64,000 nucleotides of DNA. It comes from Chryseobacterium wanjuense (GTDB taxonomy: Bacteria > Bacteroidota > Bacteroidia > Flavobacteriales > Weeksellaceae). Position 1 is the stretch's first letter; every line of letters starts with the position of its first letter. Under the pieces are notes generated by a model that saw only the letters and a program-made list of their open reading frames with translations, did not search any database and was not told where the DNA came from. Shown here one piece after another: positions 8,509-16,441 of the stretch. The stretch covers positions 558,001 through 622,000 of the forward strand of contig NZ_FOIU01000002.1 of the NCBI RefSeq assembly GCF_900111495.1, written 5' to 3'. Position numbers and translations under genes: made by a program.

Positions 8509-9018
8509 ATGAATTTTGAACAGATCAATCTGCACCTGGATGCCTATAAAGAACACGACCAAATCATTGACGCGGCAGAATATTTAATTCGTTCATTCGA
8601 GTTGGAGCATGAAAACTTTGCAGGATTCGGCTTCCGGGAGGAGCTTTCCCCTAATTCGATGCTTTTAACGGCGGAAGGAGAATTGGGAGGTCCGCAGAAA
8701 GTCATGATTCCTAAAAATTTATTTGATTTTGATCTGAATTTAGTCTTGAATATGGTTGCCCATGAAATGCTTCACGTAAGGCAAAAAGCACCCGGACAAG
8801 TCATTGAAGATAAGAATGAAAGGGAATTTCAGGCCTATTATGAAATGCTTTTTCATAAAGTTTTTCCACAAATTCCTGATGTTTCAGATTTCCACAGAAA
8901 ATTTTTCGGAAACAAAGCTTTGGAATATTACAGAAGAATGGGTGAAGGTTCCGAATTACAACACCAATATGCAGAACAGAAAACAGAAGTAGAACACTTA
9001 ATCAATTCATTACCATGA
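8509..9018 (+). CDS. Unrecognised protein with HExxH motif
   Basis: The 169-residue soluble protein contains MVAHEMLHVRQ (His85, Glu86, His89), the zinc-binding signature of many metallopeptidases, in a predicted helix. There is no signal peptide, so it should act in the cytoplasm. A third metal ligand is not obvious; Glu and His residues in the following helices are candidates. The family is not recognised. Its stop overlaps the ATG of the next gene by 4 bp (ATGA), so the two are translationally coupled. Confidence 0.75.
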   Translation: MNFEQINLHLDAYKEHDQIIDAAEYLIRSFELEHENFAGFGFREELSPNSMLLTAEGELGGPQKVMIPKNLFDFDLNLVLNMVAHEMLHVRQKAPGQVIEDKNEREFQAYYEMLFHKVFPQIPDVSDFHRKFFGNKALEYYRRMGEGSELQHQYAEQKTEVEHLINSLP

Positions 9019-9362
9019 TCATAAAACCCGAAATCACTTGGGCAGACTTTGAAAAAATAGACATCCGATGCGGAACCATCATTTCCGTTAATGATTTTGA
9101 AAAAGCCAGGAATCCGTCTTATCAATTGGAAATAGATTTTGGGGATTTGGGCATCAAAAAATCATCCGCACAAATTACCACATTGTATCAGAAAGAAGAA
9201 TTGATCGGGCAACAGGTTTTAGCGGTTGTTAATTTTCCGAAAAAACAGATCGCCAATTTTTTCAGCGAATGTCTTGTTTTGGGAGTTTACAGTGAAGACA
9301 AAAAAGATGTTACTCTTTTAACACCTTCATTGCCAACAAAAAACGGAATGCCGGTTGGATAA
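9015..9362 (+). CDS. csaA: CsaA-like tRNA-binding-domain protein
   Basis: The 115-residue protein is a single OB-fold tRNA-binding domain of the type found in CsaA and the MetRS C-terminus. It shows the typical opening FEKIDIRCGTI, the middle segment SSAQITTLY, the strand QVLAVVNFPKKQIANF, and the end ...TLLTPSLPTKNGMPVG. CsaA in Bacillus has export-chaperone activity; in Bacteroidota its function is not established. It forms a 4-bp overlap with the preceding HExxH gene and is followed after 21 bp by the exonuclease gene. Confidence 0.88.
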   Translation: MIIKPEITWADFEKIDIRCGTIISVNDFEKARNPSYQLEIDFGDLGIKKSSAQITTLYQKEELIGQQVLAVVNFPKKQIANFFSECLVLGVYSEDKKDVTLLTPSLPTKNGMPVG

Positions 9363-9383
9363 TAATAAAGCAGTAAAAAATAA

Positions 9384-10088
9384 ATGATACAGAATATTCC
9401 TTTAGAAAGAATCTTATTTCTTGATATTGAGACGGTTCCAGGATTTGGATCTTGGGAAGACTTATCTGAAACCGAGCAAATGCTTTGGGATAAAAAAACA
9501 AGATTTCAGCGAAAAGAAGATTTTACCGCCGAAGAATTTTATTCCGAAAGAGCCGGAATCATGGCAGAATTTGGAAAGATTATCTGCATCACGATCGGAA
9601 TGGTCGAAAAAAACGACACTTTAAAAATAAAGAGTTTTGCGGATGATGATGAGAAAAAATTGCTGCTGGAATTTGGAGAAATCTTTAACAGTCCGAGGCT
9701 TCGCGACGTCATTCTCTGTGCCCACAACGGAAAAGAATTTGACTTCCCGTGGATATCTAGAAGATTCTTAATCAACGGAATGCAGCCTCCGACTCCGTTT
9801 CAGATGTTCGGAAAAAAACCATGGGAAATTCCGCATATCGATACGATGGAACTCTGGAAATTCGGAGATTATAAAAGTTTTGTTTCTTTAGAATTATTGG
9901 CGCATCTTTTCGGGATTCCTACTCCGAAAGACGATATCGACGGCTCAATGGTTTCATCAATCTACTACATAGAAAAAGACTTGCAAAGAATAGTTGACTA
10001 TTGTGAAAAAGATGTCTTAACTTTGGCAAATATTTTCCGGCGAATGCGTCAGGAAGATTTGTTGAAAAGGTACATCAATTTAGATTAA
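9384..10088 (+). CDS. Predicted 3'-5' exonuclease (DnaQ/PolB-exo-like)
   Basis: The 234-residue protein has the three exonuclease motifs of the RNase H-like fold: ExoI LFLDIETV (Asp14, Glu16), ExoII around AHNGKEFDFPW, and ExoIII YCEKDVLTL. The spacing fits the PF10108-type polymerase-B-like exonuclease seen as a stand-alone protein in Bacteroidota. It would degrade nucleic acid from the 3' end with two metal ions; the substrate is unknown. It is followed after 3 bp by the Fe-S assembly gene, so the four genes from 8509 form one operon ending at the terminator near 10470. Confidence 0.85.
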   Translation: MIQNIPLERILFLDIETVPGFGSWEDLSETEQMLWDKKTRFQRKEDFTAEEFYSERAGIMAEFGKIICITIGMVEKNDTLKIKSFADDDEKKLLLEFGEIFNSPRLRDVILCAHNGKEFDFPWISRRFLINGMQPPTPFQMFGKKPWEIPHIDTMELWKFGDYKSFVSLELLAHLFGIPTPKDDIDGSMVSSIYYIEKDLQRIVDYCEKDVLTLANIFRRMRQEDLLKRYINLD

Positions 10089-10091
10089 AAA

Positions 10092-10418
10092 ATGAAATTT
10101 ACAGACGATCAGATTGCTGACATAGGTGAAGAAATCATCCGTGTCTTAAAAACCGTGTATGACCCTGAAATTCCGGTAGATATCTACGAATTGGGTTTGG
10201 TTTATGATGTTCAGATTTCCGACGATGCGGATGTTAAAATTATCATGACACTTACCACACCGAACTGCCCTGTTGCTGAAACGCTTCCTCAGGAGGTAAA
10301 AGATAAAGTGGCAGAAGTAGAACATGTGAAAAGTGTTGATTTAGAACTTACTTTCGAGCCAAGCTGGAACAAGGATATGATGAGCGAAGAAGCAAAATTT
10401 GAGCTGGGAATGCTTTAA
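10092..10418 (+). CDS. MIP18/SufT-type Fe-S cluster assembly factor (DUF59)
   Basis: The 108-residue protein is a single DUF59 domain with the signatures VYDPEIPVDIYELGLVY and TLTTPNCPVAETLP, where the cysteine is the conserved one. Family members (SufT, PaaD, human CIAO2) help insert Fe-S clusters into target proteins. Here it is the last gene of a small operon and not next to suf genes. It may therefore serve as a general maturation factor; this is inference. Confidence 0.9.
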   Translation: MKFTDDQIADIGEEIIRVLKTVYDPEIPVDIYELGLVYDVQISDDADVKIIMTLTTPNCPVAETLPQEVKDKVAEVEHVKSVDLELTFEPSWNKDMMSEEAKFELGML

Positions 10419-10434
10419 TTTTGGATTAAAAAAT

Positions 10435-10470
10435 AAAAAAGGCTGTCAGTTTTGGCAGCCTTTTATTTTT
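10435..10470 (+). terminator. Rho-independent terminator
   Basis: GGCTGTCA and TGGCAGCC form an 8-bp stem with one G-T pair, an A-run before and a T-rich run after. It closes the plus-strand operon starting at 8509. Confidence 0.88.
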
Positions 10471-10512
10471 ACTTCAAACAACAATCTTTGAAATTTGATT
10501 CTTTAATTTAAA

Positions 10513-10590
10513 CCATTAAGATTAATTCATCTTAAGAATCGAAGATTTGCTTGATTAAACTTAACTTCTTAACCTTTCCTTAATGGTTCA
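10513..10590. repeat. Palindromic intergenic element
   Basis: AACCATTAAG (10513-10522) and CTTAATGGTT (10581-10590) are perfect inverted arms 58 bp apart, with further CTTAA/TTAAG motifs in the loop. It lies between convergent genes. Confidence 0.55.
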
Positions 10591-10602
10591 AAAATATTTC
10601 TG

Positions 10603-11439
10603 TTAAATCTCTCTAGCAATCTCCTTTCCTTCCCTTCTGCTCCACTCACTCCAAGAGCCTACATATAAATTCGGAATGGGAAAACCTGCATAATCCAACG
10701 CTAAAATCGTGTGACAAGCCGTTACTCCCGAACCACAATGAATGATAAGATTTTGCGGTTTATCCTGTAAAAGTTTTGAATACTTTTCTTTTAAAATCTC
10801 CGGTGAAAGGAAATTTCCGTTTTCATCAAGGTTTTCAGAAAAAGGAATATTGATCGCTCCGGGAATATGACCGGCAACCAAATCGATCGGCTCAGATTCT
10901 CCTTTATAGCGGTAAGCATCTCTTACATCTATCACCGCTGAGGAAAGGTTTGTTAATTCATTTTCAACAACTTCCAGTGTCGAAGTTGGCAGAAGCCAAT
11001 TATCTTTTTTAATTAAATCTGATTTTTCAAAACTTTCTTCTCCGGATGAAAATTCTATATCTTCTTTTTCAGCATTTTGAAATCCACCATCCAAAACCTG
11101 AACATTTTTTAAACCAAATGATTTCAACATCCACCAAGCTCTTGCGGCAGCATTGGATCCGTTTTTATCGTCGTAGACCACAACATGAGAGCCTTCCGAG
11201 ATCCCGAGATTTGAAAGGGTTTCCGCAAATTTTTCAACATTGGGAAGCGGATGTCTTCCACCAAAAGCCGCATCTTCCCCAATTTCAGCCAGATCTTTAT
11301 CCAGATCGATGAATCTTGCTCCTTTGATATGTTTGTTCAGATAATTTTGATGAACGTCTTTTCCTACTCTTGCATCGAGAATGATGAGATTTTCGGATGG
11401 GAGGTTTTTTAATTCGAATGGGGAGATTATGGGTTTCAT
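10603..11439 (-). CDS. Sulfurtransferase with two rhodanese domains
   Basis: The 278-residue protein has two rhodanese domains: an N-terminal inactive one (about 1-135, with FIDLDKDLAEIG...GGRHPLP) and a catalytic one (about 150-278). The catalytic domain carries HCGSGVTAC with the active Cys235. The CGSGVTA loop is that of 3-mercaptopyruvate or thiosulfate sulfurtransferases of the SseA type. It would move sulfane sulfur to cyanide or thiols in the cytoplasm. It is a single gene, with a dispersed repeat directly upstream of its start. Confidence 0.92.
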   Translation of the reverse strand: MKPIISPFELKNLPSENLIILDARVGKDVHQNYLNKHIKGARFIDLDKDLAEIGEDAAFGGRHPLPNVEKFAETLSNLGISEGSHVVVYDDKNGSNAAARAWWMLKSFGLKNVQVLDGGFQNAEKEDIEFSSGEESFEKSDLIKKDNWLLPTSTLEVVENELTNLSSAVIDVRDAYRYKGESEPIDLVAGHIPGAINIPFSENLDENGNFLSPEILKEKYSKLLQDKPQNLIIHCGSGVTACHTILALDYAGFPIPNLYVGSWSEWSRREGKEIAREI

Positions 11440-11462
11440 TTTTGGTGATTTTAGTTAAATAT

Positions 11463-11525
11463 GTTTTGGCTAAAGCCAATTGATTTTTTAATATTTAAAG
11501 CGGGCTAAAGCCCGCTTCTATTGAT
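11463..11525. repeat. 63-bp dispersed element, copy 1 (GGCTAAAGCC type)
   Basis: It begins GTTTTGGCTAAAGCC and ends CGGGCTAAAGCCCG plus TTCTATTGAT-like bases, giving two nested palindromes. A second copy of exactly the same length lies at 19899-19961, also just upstream of a minus-strand start. Confidence 0.75.
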
Positions 11526-11540
11526 GTTTTTATTTTTTTG

Positions 11541-11619
11541 TCTCTCGCAGATTTTTTTAAAGAGAACAATAAGAGCACTTTGTTTTTTAATCTGCTTGAT
11601 CTGTTAAGTATGCGAGAGA
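11541..11619. repeat. Palindromic intergenic element (CTCTCGCA type)
   Basis: TCTCTCGCA and TGCGAGAGA are perfect arms, with inner AGATTTTTTTAA/TTTTTTAATCT also complementary. It sits directly after the stop of the HMG-CoA lyase gene and may end its transcript. Confidence 0.55.
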
Positions 11620-11626
11620 TTTTATT

Positions 11627-12475
11627 TCAAAAATGAAAAATATCCTTCGCTTTGTTATAAGAACTTTCGAAGTTTAATAAATTCAGTTTGTGATCAATTT
11701 TTTCAACGCTCATGAAGTTGATCACCTGCTCTGTCGGCATATTTCCTACCAGATCGTCTTTTGCCATCGGACATCCTCCGATTCCTTTGATGGCGCTGTC
11801 AAACCTTGTACAGCCTTTATCGTAAGCCGCTTTTAGTTTTGAGTAAGAATCTTCATATCGGTTATGAAAATGTCCCCCGAAATTGATTTCAGGATATTTT
11901 GAAGGTATTTTTTCAAATAAAAGAGCAATCGTTTCCGGGGTTGCAACTCCCGTAGTATCAGACAGTAAGATATCTTTAACTCCAATTTCTGAAAATCTCT
12001 GAGCCCAGAAATCTACATCTTCCCATTTCCACATTTCTCCATAAGGATTTCCGAAAGCCATTGAGAAATAAATATTCAGTTGTCTGCCCTCACTTTTTAC
12101 CAGCTCCAGCATTTTGACAATCTCCTGAAAAGCTTCATCCTGACTTTTGTTGGTATTCCTGTGCTGGAAGGTTTCGGAAATAGAAAACGGAAACCCGAGA
12201 ATATCCACCGACTGATGTTTCAGCGCTTTTTCAGCACCTCTATAGTTTCCTATAATTGCAGAAACTTTTGTATTTGATCTGGATTTATCGATATTTTCGG
12301 CAACCTCATCAGAGTCTGCCATTTGCGGAATCGCTTTTGGAGATACAAAACTAAGACAATCCAATACATCAAAACCAACATCCATCAAAGAGTTGATATA
12401 ATCTATTTTTTTATCTGTAGGGATAAATTCTCCCCAACCCTGCATTGCATCACGCGGACATTCAGTAAGAAACAT
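11627..12475 (-). CDS. mvaB: Hydroxymethylglutaryl-CoA lyase
   Basis: The protein shows the HMGL-like TIM barrel. The N-terminal strand TECPRDAMQGW carries the metal-binding Asp and catalytic Arg, SDTTGVATPE follows in the middle, and GGHFHNRYEDS provides the metal-binding histidines. The loop GIGGCPMAKDDLVGNMPTE matches the HMG-CoA lyase signature with its active-site cysteine. It cleaves HMG-CoA to acetyl-CoA and acetoacetate, a step in leucine breakdown. I place the start at the ATG at 12475 (282 residues) because a longer frame begins with TTG and overlaps a TATATTTG box at 12494-12501. Confidence 0.9.
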   Translation of the reverse strand: MFLTECPRDAMQGWGEFIPTDKKIDYINSLMDVGFDVLDCLSFVSPKAIPQMADSDEVAENIDKSRSNTKVSAIIGNYRGAEKALKHQSVDILGFPFSISETFQHRNTNKSQDEAFQEIVKMLELVKSEGRQLNIYFSMAFGNPYGEMWKWEDVDFWAQRFSEIGVKDILLSDTTGVATPETIALLFEKIPSKYPEINFGGHFHNRYEDSYSKLKAAYDKGCTRFDSAIKGIGGCPMAKDDLVGNMPTEQVINFMSVEKIDHKLNLLNFESSYNKAKDIFHF

Positions 12476-12533
12476 TTTTACTTTAGATTTTCTCAAATAT
12501 AATAAAACTAAACAATTTCGTATACGGCACCTA

Positions 12534-12561
12534 CAAATCTAACATTATTTTGATTCTCAAA
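12534..12561 (-). promoter_or_regulatory. Predicted promoter of mvaB
   Basis: Minus strand TTTG (12558-12561) and TAGATTTG (12534-12541) are separated by 16 bp, slightly shorter than usual. A second box TATATTTG lies nearer the gene at 12494-12501. Confidence 0.4.
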
Positions 12562-12634
12562 CATTTATATCCGATTTAAAATTTCAATACTTTATATTCA
12601 ATTACAAATAAATTATTCTGAGCAGGGAATTTGT

Positions 12635-12642
12635 TAACTTTG
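12635..12642 (+). promoter_or_regulatory. Predicted -7 box of pepT
   Basis: TAACTTTG fits TAnnTTTG, 19 bp before the ATG at 12662. The upstream element is weak. Confidence 0.45.
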
Positions 12643-12661
12643 CTGGAAATTTATACTAATA

Positions 12662-13909
12662 ATGAGTGCAATAGAATTCAACCAATTGTGGAAAGAAAAG
12701 TTACTGAACCGTTTTATTAATTATGTAAAAATATATTCAACGAGCGACGCGGAAAGCGAAACGACTCCTTCAACAGAAAGACAGTGGGATATCGCAAATT
12801 ATATCGTTGAAGAACTGAAAACGATCGGTCTTGAAAATGTATCGATAGACGACAACGGTTATATCATGGGATATGTTCCTTCTAACCTTGAAAATGATGA
12901 CAAACCGACAATTGGATTTATCTCGCATTACGACACTTCACCGGATTTTAGCGGGGAAAATGTGAAACCTCAGGTTTGGGAAAATTATGATGGGAACGAT
13001 TTGGTTTTAAATCAGACAACAGGATTTACTTTATCGCCTTCAAAATTTGAAAGTTTAAAAAAATATATCGGTCAGACTTTAATTACCACCGACGGAAACA
13101 CGCTTCTAGGAGCCGATGACAAAGCCGGCTGTGCGGAAATCGTGACGGCGGCAGAATATTTAATTGCTCATCCGGAAATCAAGCACGGAAGAATCGCTAT
13201 TGGATTCACCCCTGACGAGGAAATCGGAAGAGGAGCGCATAAATTTGACGTGGCCAAATTCGGGGCAGAATTTGCTTACACGATGGATGGCGGAGAAGTT
13301 GGAGAACTGGAATATGAAAACTTCAACGCGGCCGGAGCTGTGGTAAAAATCCACGGATTGAGTGTTCACCCTGGTTACGCGTACGGAAAAATGGTAAATG
13401 CCGCTTTATTGGCTTCTGAATTTGCCCAGATGCTTCCTGCTGATGAAACTCCGGCAACGACGAAAGGGTTTGATGGTTTTTATCATTTAATGGATTTAAA
13501 CGCGGATATTTCCGAAGCTAAATTGCAATACATCATCCGTGACCACGATGCTGATAAATTTGAGGCAAGAAAGAAATTCATGGAAGAAAAAGTGGCGGAA
13601 TTTAATCAAAAACACGGCGCCGGAACTGCCGAAATCGAAATTAAAGAGCAATACAGAAACATGAAGCAGCAGTTTGAAGGCAAAATGCACATCATAGATC
13701 TTGCAGCTCAGGCAATGAAGGAAGCAGGTATTGAACCAAAGATCAAGGCGATCAGGGGAGGAACAGATGGTGCACAATTATCTTACATGGGACTTCCTTG
13801 TCCGAATATTTTTGCGGGCGGAATCAATTTCCACGGACCGTATGAGTATGTGGCGTTGGAGAGCATGGAGAAGGCGACGGAGGTGATTATTAATATTGTG
13901 AAAGCGTAA
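12662..13909 (+). CDS. pepT: Peptidase T (tripeptide aminopeptidase)
   Basis: The 415-residue protein has the M20 dinuclear zinc layout with PepT-specific motifs: FISHYDTSPDFSG (zinc ligand His89), LLGADDKAGCAEIV, FTPDEEIGRGAHKFDV with the catalytic Glu, YTMDGGEVGELEYE, and near the end RGGTDGAQLSYMGLPCPNIF. The lid/dimerisation domain lies between. The length equals that of E. coli PepT. It removes the N-terminal residue from tripeptides in the cytoplasm. It stands alone, diverging from mvaB, and ends at a strong terminator. Confidence 0.96.
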   Translation: MSAIEFNQLWKEKLLNRFINYVKIYSTSDAESETTPSTERQWDIANYIVEELKTIGLENVSIDDNGYIMGYVPSNLENDDKPTIGFISHYDTSPDFSGENVKPQVWENYDGNDLVLNQTTGFTLSPSKFESLKKYIGQTLITTDGNTLLGADDKAGCAEIVTAAEYLIAHPEIKHGRIAIGFTPDEEIGRGAHKFDVAKFGAEFAYTMDGGEVGELEYENFNAAGAVVKIHGLSVHPGYAYGKMVNAALLASEFAQMLPADETPATTKGFDGFYHLMDLNADISEAKLQYIIRDHDADKFEARKKFMEEKVAEFNQKHGAGTAEIEIKEQYRNMKQQFEGKMHIIDLAAQAMKEAGIEPKIKAIRGGTDGAQLSYMGLPCPNIFAGGINFHGPYEYVALESMEKATEVIINIVKA

Positions 13910-13928
13910 TTTTTCAACATACAAATTG

Positions 13929-13958
13929 AAAGCCGGCTGAGTGAGCCGGCTTTTTTAT
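13929..13958 (+). terminator. Rho-independent terminator of pepT
   Basis: AAAGCCGGCT and AGCCGGCTTT form a 10-bp GC-rich stem around GAGTG, followed by a T-run. Confidence 0.9.
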
Positions 13959-14124
13959 TTACTATATATCCGGGCCTGAAAAATTGATACACATTATAAA
14001 CTAGCCATAGCACTTCCCATTTACGACCATAAAGGGATAAAAATCAAATCATTACAAATTCATCCTTCAGTTTTAAAAATTAATGGTCTGATTTTTGAAA
14101 ACTATAAAACAAAAAATTTCAAAA

Positions 14125-14412
14125 ATGAAAAAGAGATTATATTCAACTGCAGTGGTTCTTTTATTTGGAATCGGTGTATCTGCACAAAAAACTGATTCTG
14201 TAAAGCAAGAGATAAAAAAAGATGCTAAAAAAGTAGAAACAGCCGTTAAAGATGGTGCAGAATGGACTGGCAAAACTGCTGAAAAAGGTTATGACGCTAC
14301 AAAAAAAGGCGTAAAAAACGCAGTAAAATGGACTAAGAAAACAGCTAAAAAAGGAGCAAAAGCCGTAGATAAAACCTACCAGGATGTAAAAACAGATATT
14401 AAGAAAGATTAA
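14125..14412 (+). CDS. Small secreted Lys/Ala-rich repeat protein
   Basis: The start is the ATG at 14125 (MKKRLYSTAVVLLFGIGVSA, a signal peptide cut near residue 20); a frame extending to a TTG at 14095 adds only an unlikely leader. The mature part of about 75 residues is made of short degenerate repeats (KTAEKGYDATKKG, WTKKTAKKGAKAVDKT) that would form a basic amphipathic helix. The family is not recognised; similar short Lys/Ala repeat proteins occur in the periplasm of Flavobacteriia. It is an isolated gene ended by a perfect palindrome. Confidence 0.75.
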   Translation: MKKRLYSTAVVLLFGIGVSAQKTDSVKQEIKKDAKKVETAVKDGAEWTGKTAEKGYDATKKGVKNAVKWTKKTAKKGAKAVDKTYQDVKTDIKKD

Positions 14413-14434
14413 TAACAGAAAAAAATAGGATATA

Positions 14435-14462
14435 ATAAACCACTGCCATGGCAGTGGTTTAT
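14435..14462. terminator. 28-bp perfect palindrome between convergent genes
   Basis: ATAAACCACTGCC and its exact complement meet at CATG/GGCAG without a loop-free spacer. It lies between the small secreted protein and thiL and probably ends transcription from both sides. Confidence 0.65.
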
Positions 14463-14483
14463 GTATTAAAAAAATTGAATATT

Positions 14484-15545
14484 TTATATTTGCTGATTGC
14501 CCAAAAAAGCATCCCAGCCCTGCGCCGTCAAAGCCACCAATTGATTGGAACCTCTTGCTACCATAAAATTTCCTTCCTCTTTTTCCACCGCATGTCCGAT
14601 AATGGTAAAATCAGGGTGATTTTTAATTTTATCAAAATCATTCGGAGAAATTGTGAACAATAGTTCATAGTCTTCACCGCCACTCAAAGCCGCCATTACA
14701 GGATTTAAATTAAATTCATCCGCCGTCGTGATCGTCAGATTATCCATCGGAACTTTCTCTTCATACAATCTGAAACCAACTTTAGACTGATCAGAAAGAT
14801 GCAGAATTTCAGAAGCCAGACCGTCTGAAATATCGATCATAGAAGTTGGTTTGATATCCAATTGTTCTAAAATTTCTTTCACATCCGTTCTTGCTTCAGG
14901 CTTTAATTGTCTTTCCAGAATATAGTCGTAACCTTCCATTTCAGGCTGCATATTCGGGTCAGCCAGGAAAACGGCGTGCTCTCTTTCCAAAATCTGAAGT
15001 CCCATATAAGCCCCACCTAAATCTCCTGTCACAACAAGTAAATCGTTTGGTTTTGTGCCGCTTCTTTTGACAATATTTTCGTCATTTTCGATTCCGACAG
15101 CTGTAATGCTCATGACAAGTCCTGCATTTGAACTCGTAGTGTCACCACCTATCAAATCAACTTTATATCTTGCGCAAGCCGCCTGAATTCCGGAATAAAT
15201 TTCTTCCAGAGCTTCCACCGGAAAACGGTTGGAAACGGCCAAAGAAACCAAAATCTGTGTTGGAGTAGCATTCATTGCTGCAATATCACTAAGATTCACA
15301 ACAACAGCTTTATATCCCAAATGTTTCAACGGAACATATCCTAAATTGAAATGAACACCCTCTGCCAAAACATCCGTTGTAAGGACAACCTTTTTGCTTC
15401 CGGGATTAATGACCGCCGCATCATCTCCTACTCCAAGCTCCGAAGATTCGTTGGATAAAGGAAAATGCTCTGTCAAATGTTTTATTAATCCAAATTCTCC
15501 TAATTTAGAGATTGGTGTTAATTCTGGTTCTTTATCTTCAAACAT
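14484..15545 (-). CDS. thiL: Thiamine-monophosphate kinase
   Basis: The 353-residue protein has the PurM/ThiL ATP-binding fold. GVGDDAAVI carries the metal-binding aspartates near residue 40, TTDVLAEGVHF follows, then VNLSDIAAMNATP, VDLIGGDTTSS, SMIDISDGLASEI and SGGEDYELLF. All are standard ThiL motifs in the correct order. It phosphorylates thiamine monophosphate to the active cofactor thiamine diphosphate. It lies upstream of no other thi gene here; the thioesterase gene behind it is 86 bp away. Confidence 0.95.
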   Translation of the reverse strand: MFEDKEPELTPISKLGEFGLIKHLTEHFPLSNESSELGVGDDAAVINPGSKKVVLTTDVLAEGVHFNLGYVPLKHLGYKAVVVNLSDIAAMNATPTQILVSLAVSNRFPVEALEEIYSGIQAACARYKVDLIGGDTTSSNAGLVMSITAVGIENDENIVKRSGTKPNDLLVVTGDLGGAYMGLQILEREHAVFLADPNMQPEMEGYDYILERQLKPEARTDVKEILEQLDIKPTSMIDISDGLASEILHLSDQSKVGFRLYEEKVPMDNLTITTADEFNLNPVMAALSGGEDYELLFTISPNDFDKIKNHPDFTIIGHAVEKEEGNFMVARGSNQLVALTAQGWDAFLGNQQI

Positions 15546-15631
15546 ATTTTAATTATAAGTAATGAGTAATTGGTAATAAGTAATGTTTCAGCCACAAATA
15601 ACCCTGAACTCCAAACATTAAACTTTAATCC

Positions 15632-16123
15632 TTAAATAAGTTGTGCCGGATCAATATTTTCCGGACGGAAAGGCAATTTTTTAAAATCTTCCTTGGTTAA
15701 AATTACCGTATTCGGACCTTTATATTTATTCATTGCTTCTACCACATCATCCGGCGGAGTCGTCATTTTTCTCAACATCGTATCGATCCACACACCTGTC
15801 GCTTCCGAAGTCGCACAATGCTCTCCTTCCGGCGTATAAAATTTGTGCACAAAACGATAGATTGAAGAATCTTCTGCACATCCATCGATCTCAAGGCTTA
15901 CGATAACCGTCTGATCTGCAAATATTTCCTTAAAAAAAGAAAATCGTTCATGCATGATCACGGGACCAATTCCCCATCGGCTCATTTGGGTAACGCCCAT
16001 TTTTTCCTGCTTCATAAAAGCCATTCTGGTTTGTGCACAATATTGCACATAAGATGAATTTGCTAAATGTTTGTTGGCATCAAGGTCACTCCAACGTACT
16101 TCGAATTTATGGTAAAAAATCAT
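15632..16123 (-). CDS. Acyl-CoA thioesterase, hotdog fold
   Basis: The 163-residue protein begins with the 4-hydroxybenzoyl-CoA thioesterase-type pattern FEVRWSDLDANKHLANSSYV, where the Asp is the family's catalytic residue. It continues with FFKEIFADQTVIVSLEI and the hotdog strands to ATGVWID. It would hydrolyse acyl-CoA thioesters in the cytoplasm; chain-length preference cannot be read. The gene is single or the first of a unit with thiL. Confidence 0.87.
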   Translation of the reverse strand: MIFYHKFEVRWSDLDANKHLANSSYVQYCAQTRMAFMKQEKMGVTQMSRWGIGPVIMHERFSFFKEIFADQTVIVSLEIDGCAEDSSIYRFVHKFYTPEGEHCATSEATGVWIDTMLRKMTTPPDDVVEAMNKYKGPNTVILTKEDFKKLPFRPENIDPAQLI

Positions 16124-16165
16124 TTAAATTTATTTTAAGTAAGTATGAACTTTAAATTTCCTCAC

Positions 16166-16321
16166 CACAAAAGTCACAAAAGTTTTTTAACACTTTAGAA
16201 CAAAAAGCTAAAATAAATTGCAATAGAGTTCACATAAGAGGAAAATCAAAGATTTTCAAAAACTAATGTGTTCTTTTTTACTACTAAAATGCAATTAAAA
16301 AAAACTTTTGTGACTTTTGTG
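16166..16321. repeat. Long inverted-repeat element (CACAAAAGTCACAAAAG arms)
   Basis: Left arm 16166-16188 and right arm 16299-16321 are 23-bp perfect complements starting CACAAAAGTCACAAAAG. The 110-bp interior has smaller complementary pieces. The element makes up most of the 318-bp gap between two divergent genes (16124-16441). Otherwise the gap shows only a -7 box at 16400. Confidence 0.75.
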
Positions 16322-16399
16322 ATTAATAATTTTTCGGCGTTATGGTTCAAAAAATTATATTCTTCAAAATTACTCAAATAAGATGGTTTATAAAAATTG

Positions 16400-16407
16400 T
16401 AGTTTTG
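16400..16407 (+). promoter_or_regulatory. Possible -7 box for the flavoprotein gene
   Basis: TAGTTTTG matches TAnnTTTG and lies 34 bp before the ATG at 16442. Confidence 0.4.
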
Positions 16408-16441
16408 TAAAAATAATCTTGAGCATAAGATTAATCATACT

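Noticed and set aside
14095..14124. TTG start for the small secreted protein
   Set aside because: The ATG at 14125 is directly followed by a normal signal peptide; the extension would bury it.
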